This document shows positions 1-7,024 of a stretch of 14,149 nt of DNA, piece by piece (position 1 is the first letter of the stretch; every line of letters starts with the position of its first letter). The notes beneath the pieces are model-generated. The model saw only the letters and a list, made by a program, of their open reading frames with translations. It ran no database searches and was not told the DNA's origin. The DNA is taken from the NCBI GenBank assembly GCA_945971755.1, contig CAMFPJ010000027.1, positions 1 to 14,149 on the forward strand. The letters are read 5' to 3'. Made by a program: the position numbers and the translations under genes. The stretch comes from an uncultured Clostridia bacterium. GTDB taxonomy: Bacteria; Bacillota; Clostridia; Oscillospirales; Acutalibacteraceae.

Positions 1-415
1 GGTTTCTGTCTTCCGGGAGAATGATTTTTTCCCAGTCCCACTGGTCAACGTAAATCGAGTGAAGATTGTCAAGTTCTTCATCTCGGCGAATTGCGTTCAT
101 ATCCGTGTAAAGACCTTCGTGAATTGCAAAGTTGTAACGCTTAAGAGCAAGCCTCTTCCACTTTGCAAGGGAATGTACAACCTGCGCATCCTCTCCGACT
201 GCGGGAATATCAAAAGATACCGGCCTTTCAACACCGTTAAGGTTGTCGTTAAGGCCCGAACTTTCCGTTACAAACAAAGGCGCAGAAACCCGCTTTAAGC
301 CGAGTGTGTCTGAAAATCCGAATTGAAAGGTTTGCTTGATAAATGAAATTGCACGCTGTGTGTCATAACTGTTAAGCTTTGAAACATAGCCTTCAGGTAC
401 CGTTACGGTGTTCAT
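1..415 (-). CDS. asnA: Aspartate--ammonia ligase (AsnA), 5' part
   Basis: This is the first 138 codons of ammonia-dependent asparagine synthetase, which makes asparagine from aspartate, ammonia and ATP in the cytoplasm; the gene runs off the left edge, so about 200 residues are missing compared with the usual ~330-340. The translation begins MNTVTVPEGYVSKLNSYDTQ and contains family landmarks: a conserved stretch around VHSLAKWKR, then EGLYTDMNAIRRDE and the run YVDQWDWE, which match E. coli AsnA closely. The fold is class II aminoacyl-tRNA-synthetase-like, but these motifs separate it from AspRS/AsnRS. The ATG at 415-413 is chosen because an AAGGGG ribosome binding site lies about 8 bases upstream and a good promoter sits just before it. 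There is no T-box in the short leader. The preceding gene on this strand is uxaC, with a 75-base gap; the two are probably separate units with some possible read-through. Confidence 0.93.
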   Translation of the reverse strand, partial: MNTVTVPEGYVSKLNSYDTQRAISFIKQTFQFGFSDTLGLKRVSAPLFVTESSGLNDNLNGVERPVSFDIPAVGEDAQVVHSLAKWKRLALKRYNFAIHEGLYTDMNAIRRDEELDNLHSIYVDQWDWEKIILPEDRN

Positions 416-447
416 TAGTAAGACCCCTTATGAAAAAATATGAAATA

Positions 448-476
448 ATAATATCATACTCTGTGTTTTGAGTCAA
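448..476 (-). promoter_or_regulatory. Promoter of asnA
   Basis: On the minus strand, TTGACT (476-471) and TATTAT (453-448) are separated by exactly 17 bases, a good vegetative sigma-factor promoter. Transcription would start near 441, leaving a leader of about 25 bases before the asnA ATG. The -35 box also forms one side of a weak 5-bp inverted repeat (TGAGT/ACTCA) with no T tract, so I do not call a terminator for uxaC here. Confidence 0.7.
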
Positions 477-490
477 TAAAAACTCAGTGA

Positions 491-1897
491 TTATAAAGTC
501 AGTCCAAAATACTTCTGTGCATTGTTAAATGAAATATCTGCAACAACCTGCGATAAAAATTCCGTATCACACGGGTATTTACCCTCTTCCACAAGGTCGC
601 CGATCATTTCGCAAAGAATTCTGCGGAAATACTCATGCCTCGGGTATGAAAGAAAACTGCGTGAGTCTGTTATCATTCCGACAAATTTGCCGAGAACGCC
701 GAGATTTGCAAGGTCGGAAAGCTGTTTTCTCATGCCGTCGTAGTTGTCGTTAAACCACCAAGCAGAACCGAACTGAATTTTTGACTGTGCTTCGGGAGAC
801 TGGAAATTTCCGAGCATTGTTCCGAGAACGGTGTTGTCCTTTGGGTTAAGTGTAAAGAGAACTGTTTTCGGTAAAAGACCATCTTTGTCAAGTGAGTCCA
901 AAAATCTTGAAAGGCCGTTTGCAATCGGGTAATCGTCAACAGAGTCAAAGCCTGTGTCTGCACCGAGTTTTCGGAACATTCTTGTGTTGTTGTTTCTCAT
1001 AGCGCCAAGGTGAAGTTCCATTACCCAGCCCTTTTGAGCATACTCTCTGCCTAAAAACTGCAAAAGAGCAGTACGGTATTTGTCAAGCTCGTCAGTTGTA
1101 AATTTGTCGCCGTTTAATGCTTTGGTGAAAATTTCTTCAATTTCTCCGATAGGTGCTTCTTTATATGGACAGTACGCAAACGAATGGTCCGAAGCACGGC
1201 AACCCATGGTGTCAAAGAAGTCGATTCTCTTTTTGAGAGCGGTTTTAAGGTCTGCAAATGAGTTTATTCTCATCTCACTTGCATTTTCCATTGCCTTAAC
1301 CCACGGAACAAACTGAGGGGTATCTATAAGAAAAGCTTTGTCTGGTCTGAACGCAGGAAGAACCTTGCATTTGAAAGACTTGTCCTCTGCTAAAAGCTTG
1401 TGAAACTCAAGTGTGTCAGCGGCGTCATCTGTTGTGCAAACGCACGCAACATTTGATTTTTCAATAAGCTCACGAGGGGTAAAACCGCCGTTTTTGATTT
1501 GAGCGTTACACTTTTCCCAAATTTCGGGTGCGGTTTTTGCTGAAAGCGGCTCGTAAATGCCGAAATAGCGCTGAAGTTCAAGGTGAGTCCAATGATAAAG
1601 CGGATTTCCGATGCAATAACTTAAAGATTCGGCATATTTCAAGAATTTTTCGTATGGCGTTGCATCACCTGTAATGTATTTTTCGTCAATTCCGTATCCT
1701 CGCATGGCACGCCACTTGTAGTGGTCGCCGCCGAGCCAAAGTTCGGTAATATCACGCGGAGTTTTGTTTTCGTAAATCTCTTTTGGAGACAAATGACAGT
1801 GCCAGTCAAAAATCGGCGTGTCTTTTGCACCGCCGTTAAATATTTTTTTTGCCGTTTCGGTTGTCAGCAAAAAATCTTCGCTCATAAATTCTTTCAT
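491..1897 (-). CDS. uxaC: Uronate isomerase (glucuronate isomerase)
   Basis: UxaC interconverts D-glucuronate with D-fructuronate and D-galacturonate with D-tagaturonate, the first cytoplasmic step in using pectin- and glucuronate-derived sugars. The product is 468 residues, normal for the family (~465-470), and belongs to the amidohydrolase superfamily of TIM-barrel metalloenzymes. The start MKEFMSEDFLLTTETAK, the metal-site-like FDWHCHLSP (HxH pair) near residues 30-38, and WVMELHLGAMRNNN and GMITDSRSFLSYPRHEYFR further on are typical of UxaC. The open frame extends back to a GTG at 1906, but AAAGGTGA (1910-1903) lies 5 bases before the ATG at 1897 and overlaps that GTG, and the N terminus of relatives matches the ATG. 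No other uronate-pathway gene is in the window. The promoter carries an inverted repeat, which suggests repression by a sugar-responsive regulator (inference). Confidence 0.95.
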   Translation of the reverse strand: MKEFMSEDFLLTTETAKKIFNGGAKDTPIFDWHCHLSPKEIYENKTPRDITELWLGGDHYKWRAMRGYGIDEKYITGDATPYEKFLKYAESLSYCIGNPLYHWTHLELQRYFGIYEPLSAKTAPEIWEKCNAQIKNGGFTPRELIEKSNVACVCTTDDAADTLEFHKLLAEDKSFKCKVLPAFRPDKAFLIDTPQFVPWVKAMENASEMRINSFADLKTALKKRIDFFDTMGCRASDHSFAYCPYKEAPIGEIEEIFTKALNGDKFTTDELDKYRTALLQFLGREYAQKGWVMELHLGAMRNNNTRMFRKLGADTGFDSVDDYPIANGLSRFLDSLDKDGLLPKTVLFTLNPKDNTVLGTMLGNFQSPEAQSKIQFGSAWWFNDNYDGMRKQLSDLANLGVLGKFVGMITDSRSFLSYPRHEYFRRILCEMIGDLVEEGKYPCDTEFLSQVVADISFNNAQKYFGLTL

Positions 1898-1920
1898 AAT
1901 TATCACCTTTCGTGCATTTT

Positions 1921-1935
1921 GTGATATTGTATCAC
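1921..1935. promoter_or_regulatory. Operator-like inverted repeat at uxaC promoter
   Basis: GTGATA-TTG-TATCAC is a perfect 6-bp inverted repeat with a 3-base centre. It covers the uxaC -10 box and reaches nearly to the predicted start site, the position expected for a repressor operator. The arms do not match a CcpA cre site, and I cannot assign the regulator family. Confidence 0.5.
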
Positions 1936-1954
1936 ATTTTTAATAATTTGAACA
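1926..1954 (-). promoter_or_regulatory. Promoter of uxaC
   Basis: On the minus strand there is an extended -10 element, TG-A-TACAAT (TACAAT at 1931-1926), with a poor -35, TGTTCA (1954-1949), 17 bases upstream. Transcription would start about 1919, giving a leader of roughly 22 bases. The weak -35 plus an inverted repeat over the -10 fits a regulated promoter. Confidence 0.55.
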
Positions 1955-2019
1955 GTATCTGCCCTTGATTTAGAAAAATATTTTGACAAAAATTTGCTTA
2001 CTGTTTTGCGTTATAACTA

Positions 2020-2048
2020 TTGAAAAAACAGACAGTCTGTGATAAAAT
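2020..2048 (+). promoter_or_regulatory. Promoter of the yebC-valS operon
   Basis: TTGAAA (2020-2025) and TAAAAT (2043-2048) are 17 bases apart. Transcription would start near 2055, downstream of the ATG at 2051, which supports initiating YebC at the later ATG at 2084. A nearby TTGACA at 1983-1988 has no -10 at suitable spacing. Confidence 0.65.
2028..2040. promoter_or_regulatory. Operator-like palindrome in the yebC promoter
   Basis: ACAGAC-A-GTCTGT is a perfect inverted repeat with a single central base, placed exactly between the -35 and -10 boxes of the yebC promoter. This is a classic repressor-site geometry, and the sequence resembles sites bound by TetR-family repressors in Firmicutes (family guess only). 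No regulator gene lies nearby. Confidence 0.5.
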
Positions 2049-2070
2049 AAATGGATAAAATTTATAATGC

Positions 2071-2076
2071 GAGAGG
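2071..2076 (+). promoter_or_regulatory. Ribosome binding site fixing the YebC start
   Basis: GAGAGG stands 7 bases before the ATG at 2084. It is only 1 base from the in-frame ATG at 2078 and lies downstream of the ATG at 2051, so the start at 2084 is favoured. Confidence 0.7.
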
Positions 2077-2083
2077 TATGTTT

Positions 2084-2824
2084 ATGTCCGGACATTCAAA
2101 ATGGAGTACCATTAAAAGAAAAAAAGAAAAAACAGATAATGCCAGAGCAAAGGTGTTTACTAAAATAGGCAGAGAAATTGCTGTTGCAGTTAAAGAGGGC
2201 GGACCTGACCCGGCAGGTAACTCAAAACTTAAGGACGTAATTGCAAAAGCAAAAGCCGCAAACGTTCCTAACGATAACATTGACAGAATTATCAAGAAAG
2301 CAGCAGGTGAAGGCGGCAGCGATAACTACGAAGATATTGTTTACGAGGGCTACGGCCCGTCAGGAATTGCGGTTATTGTTGAAACTCTTACAGATAACCG
2401 TAACAGAACAGCGGCAGATGTTCGCCATGCGTTTGATAAATTCGGCGGAAATATGGGTACCAGCGGTTGCGTTTCATTTATGTTCAGCCGTCAGGGTGTT
2501 ATCATCTTTGAAAAAGAAGATATTGACGAAGAACAGCTTATGATGGACGCTATTGAAGCAGGCGCAACAGACTTTATCACCGATGAAGAAATTTATGATG
2601 TGCGCACAGAGCCAAACGATATGGGCGCTGTTCGTGATGACCTTGAGGCAAAGGGTTATAAATATGTTTCTGCTGAGGTTGAGTACGTACCGTCATCATA
2701 TACTGCACTTTCCAACCCCGATGACATTAAGAATATGGGCAAAATGCTTGAGATGTTTGAGGATAATGACGACGTTCAAAACGTTTACCACAACTGGGAG
2801 AATGAAGACGATTACGAAGGCTGA
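2084..2824 (+). CDS. yebC: YebC/PmpR (TACO1) family protein
   Basis: A 246-residue member of the YebC family, at the usual length of ~240-250. Members have been described as DNA-binding regulators (PmpR) and, for the mitochondrial TACO1 and bacterial relatives, as ribosome-associated factors that ease translation; which applies here cannot be read from sequence. The N terminus MSGHSKWSTIKRKKEKTDNARAK is the family signature, followed by FTKIGREIAVAVKEGG, NVPNDNIDRIIKKA, the YEGYGPSG motif with ALTDNRNRT-like NRNRT, and FGGNMGTSGCVSFMF; the acidic C-terminal domain follows. The frame stays open to an ATG at 2051, but that lies at or before the likely transcription start. It heads a plus-strand cluster ending in valS, so a translation-linked role is plausible (inference). 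The stop is 16 bases before the next start. Confidence 0.94.
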   Translation: MSGHSKWSTIKRKKEKTDNARAKVFTKIGREIAVAVKEGGPDPAGNSKLKDVIAKAKAANVPNDNIDRIIKKAAGEGGSDNYEDIVYEGYGPSGIAVIVETLTDNRNRTAADVRHAFDKFGGNMGTSGCVSFMFSRQGVIIFEKEDIDEEQLMMDAIEAGATDFITDEEIYDVRTEPNDMGAVRDDLEAKGYKYVSAEVEYVPSSYTALSNPDDIKNMGKMLEMFEDNDDVQNVYHNWENEDDYEG

Positions 2825-2840
2825 TTTTTAAGGTGTGAAC

Positions 2841-3647
2841 ATGAAAGAGACAAACTCTCTCAAAAGTAAAAAACTTTTTCTGCTTGATATGGACGGAACT
2901 GTCTATGAGGGCGCGCGACTTTTTGAAGGTGTCAATGAATTTTTAGATTACGTCGAAAACTCAGGCGGCAGATACATTTTTATTACTAATAATTCATCCC
3001 GTTCGGTTAAAGATTACGTTTTAAGGCTGAAAAGCATGGGAGTTAAGGTTACCGAAGATAATTTCTTCACGTCTTCTCAGGCTACGGCTCTTTATTTGAA
3101 CGAACACCATAAAAATGAGAAAATATACTGTATGGGCACTGCATCTATGATTGAAGAACTAAAAAAAATGGGTGTTGATGTTACAACTGATAAGAAAGAT
3201 GCCGAGTGCGTTGTGGTAGGTTACGACACAGAGCTTACTTACCAAAAACTCATTGATGTGTCATACCTGTTACAGACGAAAAAGGGTATTCCTTACATTG
3301 CAACTAACCCTGACAGAGGTTGCCCCACGGAATTCGGCTTAGTGCCTGACTGCTTTGCAATTTGTGAAGCAATAAACTACGCAACGAACAGAAGACCTGT
3401 TTACATTGGCAAGCCCGACAGATTTATGATTGACTATGCGGTAAAAATGAGCGGTTTTTCAAAAGAGGAAGCCGTTGTTGTGGGCGACAGGCTTTATACT
3501 GACATAGCCTCCGGTGTGAACGCAGGTGTTGACACTATTTGTGTTTTAAGCGGCGAAAGCACGCAAAAGGACATTGACGAAAGCGAAATAAAACCCACTT
3601 TTGTTCTTGAAGACATAAAAGAAATATTAAAAGCATTACAGGAGTAA
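2841..3647 (+). CDS. HAD-IIA family phosphatase (NagD-like)
   Basis: A 268-residue haloacid-dehalogenase-superfamily hydrolase of the IIA (NagD/AraL/p-nitrophenylphosphatase) type, probably a cytoplasmic sugar- or nucleotide-phosphate phosphatase of unknown substrate. All four HAD motifs are present: LDMDGT (nucleophile D16, acid/base D18), ITNNS (T49-N50), the lysine in IGKPDRF (K191), and VVGDRLYTDIASG (D216, D221) for Mg2+. The large cap lies between motifs II and III, as expected for class IIA. A GTG at 2835 is in frame, but AAGGTG (2830-2835) is the ribosome binding site for the ATG at 2841, so that start is used. The gene follows yebC by 16 bases, and its last codons carry the GGAG ribosome binding site of the next gene. 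The exact substrate cannot be predicted. Confidence 0.9.
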   Translation: MKETNSLKSKKLFLLDMDGTVYEGARLFEGVNEFLDYVENSGGRYIFITNNSSRSVKDYVLRLKSMGVKVTEDNFFTSSQATALYLNEHHKNEKIYCMGTASMIEELKKMGVDVTTDKKDAECVVVGYDTELTYQKLIDVSYLLQTKKGIPYIATNPDRGCPTEFGLVPDCFAICEAINYATNRRPVYIGKPDRFMIDYAVKMSGFSKEEAVVVGDRLYTDIASGVNAGVDTICVLSGESTQKDIDESEIKPTFVLEDIKEILKALQE

Positions 3648-3651
3648 AATT

Positions 3652-4206
3652 ATGGAGTACGATGCATTCGATGCAGGGATTGAACTGGGCGGGCTTCGCA
3701 ACAGAGATGACATTCGTCTTCTTGTCTGTTACCTTTTGAAGTCGGTTGATTCCCCAATGACTCGCCAAATGCTTAATGAGGCAATGCAGGAGGACGGACT
3801 TGCAAATTATTTTGAGGTCGGTCAGGCAATTGAAGAGCTTCTTAAAACAGGCAACATCACTGCGGACATTTTAGGTGATGATGAAGTAATTTCCGTTACC
3901 GAAAAAGGAAGAGAAGCTGCAGAAATGCTTCAAATGAGTCTTCCTAAAACCGTTCGTGAAAAAGCAGTTAATTCCGCTATCCGTTTAATTACAAAAGCAC
4001 GAGTCGAAAGAGAGAATCAAATAGAAGTCAAAAAAGAAGAAAACGGCGGTTATACAATCACCTTTACTTTGTTTGATAAAAATACACAGTTTATGAAACT
4101 TTCGGTTTATGTGTGTGACAGTTTACAGCTCGAACAGGTTAAGCAGAACTTTATAAACGACCCCGTGAAAGTGTATTCAACAATAATCACTTCACTTACA
4201 GTATAA
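3652..4206 (+). CDS. DUF4364 family winged-helix-like protein
   Basis: A 184-residue protein that I recognise as resembling the DUF4364 family common in Clostridia; its function is unknown. Residues ~17-80 (RDDIRLLVCYLLKSVDSPMT, then a helix running through YFEVGQAIEELLKTGNI) have the rhythm of a winged helix-turn-helix domain, with a short beta wing around DDEVISVTEKG. The C-terminal half (from ~115) is predicted beta-rich (GGYTITFTLFDKNTQFMKL) and lacks a membrane segment or obvious catalytic motif. The start is supported by GGAG 7 bases before the ATG, overlapping the end of the phosphatase gene, so translation is probably coupled. It lies 20 bases before valS. It might be a regulator or a scaffold; the DNA-binding role is only inferred from the fold-like pattern. 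Confidence 0.72.
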   Translation: MEYDAFDAGIELGGLRNRDDIRLLVCYLLKSVDSPMTRQMLNEAMQEDGLANYFEVGQAIEELLKTGNITADILGDDEVISVTEKGREAAEMLQMSLPKTVREKAVNSAIRLITKARVERENQIEVKKEENGGYTITFTLFDKNTQFMKLSVYVCDSLQLEQVKQNFINDPVKVYSTIITSLTV

Positions 4207-4226
4207 AAATTAAGGAGAGAAAATAA

Positions 4227-6929
4227 ATGTCAAAGGAACTTGCAAAGCAATACAGTCCTAAAGACGTTGAAGAACGTATTTACAAGACTTGGCTTGACAA
4301 TAAATATTTCCACGCAAAGCGCGAGGAAGGTAAAAAAACTTACACAATAGTTATCCCGCCACCAAACATTACCGGTCAGCTCCACATGGGCCATGCGCTT
4401 GATAACACTTTACAGGATATTCTTATCCGTTATCACAGAATGGCAGGCTATGATACACTTTGGCTCCCGGGCACAGACCACGCATCTATTGCAACAGAGG
4501 CAAAAATCGTTGAGGCTATGCGTAAAGAAGGCATCACAAAGGAAAATATAGGAAGAGAAAAATTCCTTGAAAGAGCTTGGGACTGGAAAGCACAGTACGG
4601 CGGAAGAATAATCGAACAACTTAAAAAGATGGGCTCATCCTGCGACTGGGACAGAGAAAGATTTACTCTTGACGAGGGTTGCAGTAATGCTGTTAAAGAG
4701 GTTTTTGTTCGCCTTTATGAAAAAGATTTGATTTACCGCGGCAACAGAATGGTTAACTGGTGCCCGCACTGCAATACATCAATCTCTGACGCAGAGGTTG
4801 AGTACGAAGAGAAGGATTCAAATTTCTGGCATCTTCTTTATGAGGTTAAAGAAACAGGCGAGAAACTTGAACTCGCAACTACTCGTCCTGAAACAATGCT
4901 CGGTGATACTGCCGTTGCTATCAATGCAGATGACCCGAGATATGCTCATCTTCACGGTTGCCACGTAATTCTTCCTCTTCTCAATAAGGAAATTCCCATT
5001 GTTTGTGACGAGCATGCCGATATGACAAAGGGTACAGGTGTTGTTAAAATTACACCTGCACATGACCCCAACGACTTTGAGGTTGGCCTGCGTCATAATC
5101 TTCCTATTGTTCGTACATTCACTTATGACGGATATTTAACAGGCGCAAAGGACAAGGCAGAGGCGGACGAGCTTCGTGCATCAGGTAAAACAGCACAGAA
5201 TGAGCCTGAGGTTCTTGACTGCGGCAAATACGCAGGTATGAGCACAATGGAAGCAAGAAAAGCTATCCTCAAAGATCTTGAAGAGGGCGGTTACATCAAA
5301 GAAATTGAACCTCTTAAGCATGAGGTAGGCACTTGTTACAGATGTCACACAAGCATTGAGCCAATGGTTTCTAAACAGTGGTTCGTAAGAATGGAGCCCC
5401 TTGCAAAGCCTGCTATTGAATCGGTTGAAAAGGGCGAAATTAAGTTTATCCCCGAAAGATTTACAAAGAATTATATGAGCTGGATGCGCGGAACCCGTGA
5501 CTGGTGTATTTCACGTCAGCTTTGGTGGGGACACAGAATTCCTGCTTGGTACTGTGACGACTGCGGTGCAACCGTTGTTTCAAAATCAGACGTTACTGTT
5601 TGCCCTAAGTGCGGTTCAAAGCATTTAGCACAGGACCCTGACACACTTGATACTTGGTTCTCATCGGCACTTTGGCCTTTCTCAACTCTTGGCTGGCCTG
5701 ACGAAACTGAAGATTTGAAGCATTATTACCCCACAAACACTCTTGTAACGGGCTATGATATTATCGGCTTCTGGGTTTCAAGAATGATTTTCTCTGCACT
5801 TGAGTACACAGGCAAAGCACCCTTTGATACAGTGCTTATTCACGGACTTGTTCGTGACGCTCTGGGCAGAAAAATGTCAAAATCACTGGGTAACGGTATT
5901 GATCCCCTTGAAATTATTGACACTTACGGTGCTGATGCTTTGAGATTTACTCTTGCAACGGGTAACAGCCCCGGAAATGATATGCGTTTCTCTGACGAAA
6001 AGGTTGAGGCAAGCAGAAACTTCGCAAATAAAATTTGGAATGCGGCAAGATTTATTCTTATGAATCTCGACGAGAATGAGCCTGCACCGTATATCCCGGC
6101 AGAGCTTTCAATCGAAGATAAATGGATACTTTCACAGTATAACGACCTTACCAAAGCAGTAACCGATTCTCTTGAAAAGTATGAACTCGGACTTGCAGTT
6201 CAAAAACTCTATGATTTCATTTGGGATGTGTTCTGTGACTGGTACATTGAACTTGCAAAAATCAGACTTAACGGAGAAGACGAAAAAGCAAAGGCAACAG
6301 CAAAGGCAGTTCTCGTTTTCGTAATGAGCAATACTCTTAAACTTCTTCATCCGTTTATGCCGTTTATTACAGAAGAAATTTGGCAGACTCTTCCACACAG
6401 CGGCGAGTCAATTATGATTTCCGAGTGGCCTGTTTATTCAGCCGACCTTGAGTTTAAGGCTGATGAAGCAGAAATGGAAAGAGTTATGACTGCAATCAAG
6501 GCAGTTCGTAACAGAAGAAGCGAAATGAATGTTGCACCGTCAAAGAAAGCAAAGGTTATAATCGATACAACCTTTACAGAAACATTCAAAAACGGCGCCG
6601 ATTTCTTTACGCGCCTTGCATCGGCAAGCGAGGTTGATATTATCCCCGGTTATGAAGACGATTCAGCAGTTACGATTATCACTGCCGACGCAAAAATCTA
6701 CATTCCTATGGATGAACTTGTTGACTTTAAGGCTGAACTTGAACGTCTTAACAAAGAAAAGGCAGCAGTTCAAAAGGATATTGACTTTGTTTCAGGCAAA
6801 CTTAATAATCAAAACTTCGTAGCAAAAGCACCTGCAAAGCTTGTTGAGGAGCAAAAAGAAAAACTCGCAAAGTACACTGAGCAGATGGCTATGATAGATG
6901 AGGCAATAGCAAAAATTGCTAATAAATAA
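4227..6929 (+). CDS. valS: Valyl-tRNA synthetase
   Basis: ValRS charges tRNA-Val with valine in the cytoplasm. At 900 residues it has the usual bacterial length. The class I signatures are clear: the HIGH motif as HMGH (residues 53-56, within PPPNITGQLHMGH) and KMSKS (549-553, preceded by LGR). The CP1 editing domain, which clears mischarged tRNA, contains TTRPETMLGD (from ~218) and GTGVVKITPAHDPNDF (from ~271). Cysteine pairs at 179/182 (CPHC), 443/446 (CDDC) and 459/462 (CPKC) suggest zinc-ribbon-like inserts. The anticodon-binding domain follows ~620-780, and residues ~830-898 form the C-terminal coiled-coil arm that grips tRNA. The start has a strong AAGGAGAG ribosome binding site. It is the last gene of the yebC cluster, with no T-box of its own in the 20-base gap, and is followed by two strong hairpins. 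Confidence 0.98.
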   Translation: MSKELAKQYSPKDVEERIYKTWLDNKYFHAKREEGKKTYTIVIPPPNITGQLHMGHALDNTLQDILIRYHRMAGYDTLWLPGTDHASIATEAKIVEAMRKEGITKENIGREKFLERAWDWKAQYGGRIIEQLKKMGSSCDWDRERFTLDEGCSNAVKEVFVRLYEKDLIYRGNRMVNWCPHCNTSISDAEVEYEEKDSNFWHLLYEVKETGEKLELATTRPETMLGDTAVAINADDPRYAHLHGCHVILPLLNKEIPIVCDEHADMTKGTGVVKITPAHDPNDFEVGLRHNLPIVRTFTYDGYLTGAKDKAEADELRASGKTAQNEPEVLDCGKYAGMSTMEARKAILKDLEEGGYIKEIEPLKHEVGTCYRCHTSIEPMVSKQWFVRMEPLAKPAIESVEKGEIKFIPERFTKNYMSWMRGTRDWCISRQLWWGHRIPAWYCDDCGATVVSKSDVTVCPKCGSKHLAQDPDTLDTWFSSALWPFSTLGWPDETEDLKHYYPTNTLVTGYDIIGFWVSRMIFSALEYTGKAPFDTVLIHGLVRDALGRKMSKSLGNGIDPLEIIDTYGADALRFTLATGNSPGNDMRFSDEKVEASRNFANKIWNAARFILMNLDENEPAPYIPAELSIEDKWILSQYNDLTKAVTDSLEKYELGLAVQKLYDFIWDVFCDWYIELAKIRLNGEDEKAKATAKAVLVFVMSNTLKLLHPFMPFITEEIWQTLPHSGESIMISEWPVYSADLEFKADEAEMERVMTAIKAVRNRRSEMNVAPSKKAKVIIDTTFTETFKNGADFFTRLASASEVDIIPGYEDDSAVTIITADAKIYIPMDELVDFKAELERLNKEKAAVQKDIDFVSGKLNNQNFVAKAPAKLVEEQKEKLAKYTEQMAMIDEAIAKIANK

Positions 6930-6936
6930 TATAAAT

Positions 6937-6969
6937 AAAGCGGAAAATCGTAACTGACTTTCCGCTTTT
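6937..6969 (+). terminator. Intrinsic terminator of the yebC-valS operon
   Basis: AAAGCGGAAA pairs perfectly with TTTCCGCTTT (10 bp, 12-base loop) beginning 7 bases after the valS stop and ending in TTTT. This is a normal Rho-independent terminator. Confidence 0.85.
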
Positions 6970-6978
6970 GTTATGACC

Positions 6979-7014
6979 AAAATTAAAGGGACTCATTTGA
7001 GCCCCTTTAATTTT
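6979..7014. terminator. Bidirectional terminator between convergent genes
   Basis: A 12-bp perfect stem (arms 6979-6990 and 7003-7014, AAAATTAAAGGG with its complement) is extended inwards by CTCA/TGAG after one mismatch. It has a T-rich 3' flank when read on either strand, and lies between the convergent valS and the membrane-protein gene, so it can stop transcription from both sides. Confidence 0.8.
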
Positions 7015-7024
7015 TATATTCAGT

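Noticed and set aside
59..298. Plus-strand open frame of 79 codons
   Set aside because: It is antisense to asnA, whose translation shows clear family conservation.
465..486. Possible terminator after uxaC (TGAGT/ACTCA)
   Set aside because: The stem is only 5 bp and no T tract follows; the same bases make the -35 box of the asnA promoter.
1898..1906. GTG start of uxaC at 1906
   Set aside because: The GTG overlaps the ribosome binding site AAAGGTGA that serves the ATG at 1897, and family N termini match the ATG.
1983..2017. Second yebC promoter using TTGACA at 1983 and TATAAC at 2012
   Set aside because: The spacer would be 23 bases, too long for a normal promoter; the TTGAAA/TAAAAT pair at 17 bases is better.
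2051..2083. Eleven-codon N-terminal extension of YebC from the ATG at 2051
   Set aside because: It lies at or before the predicted transcription start, has no ribosome binding site, and relatives begin at MSGHSKW (2084).
4818..5096. Minus-strand open frame of 92 codons within valS
   Set aside because: It is antisense to the ValRS editing domain with no promoter or ribosome binding site; a shadow of valS codon use.
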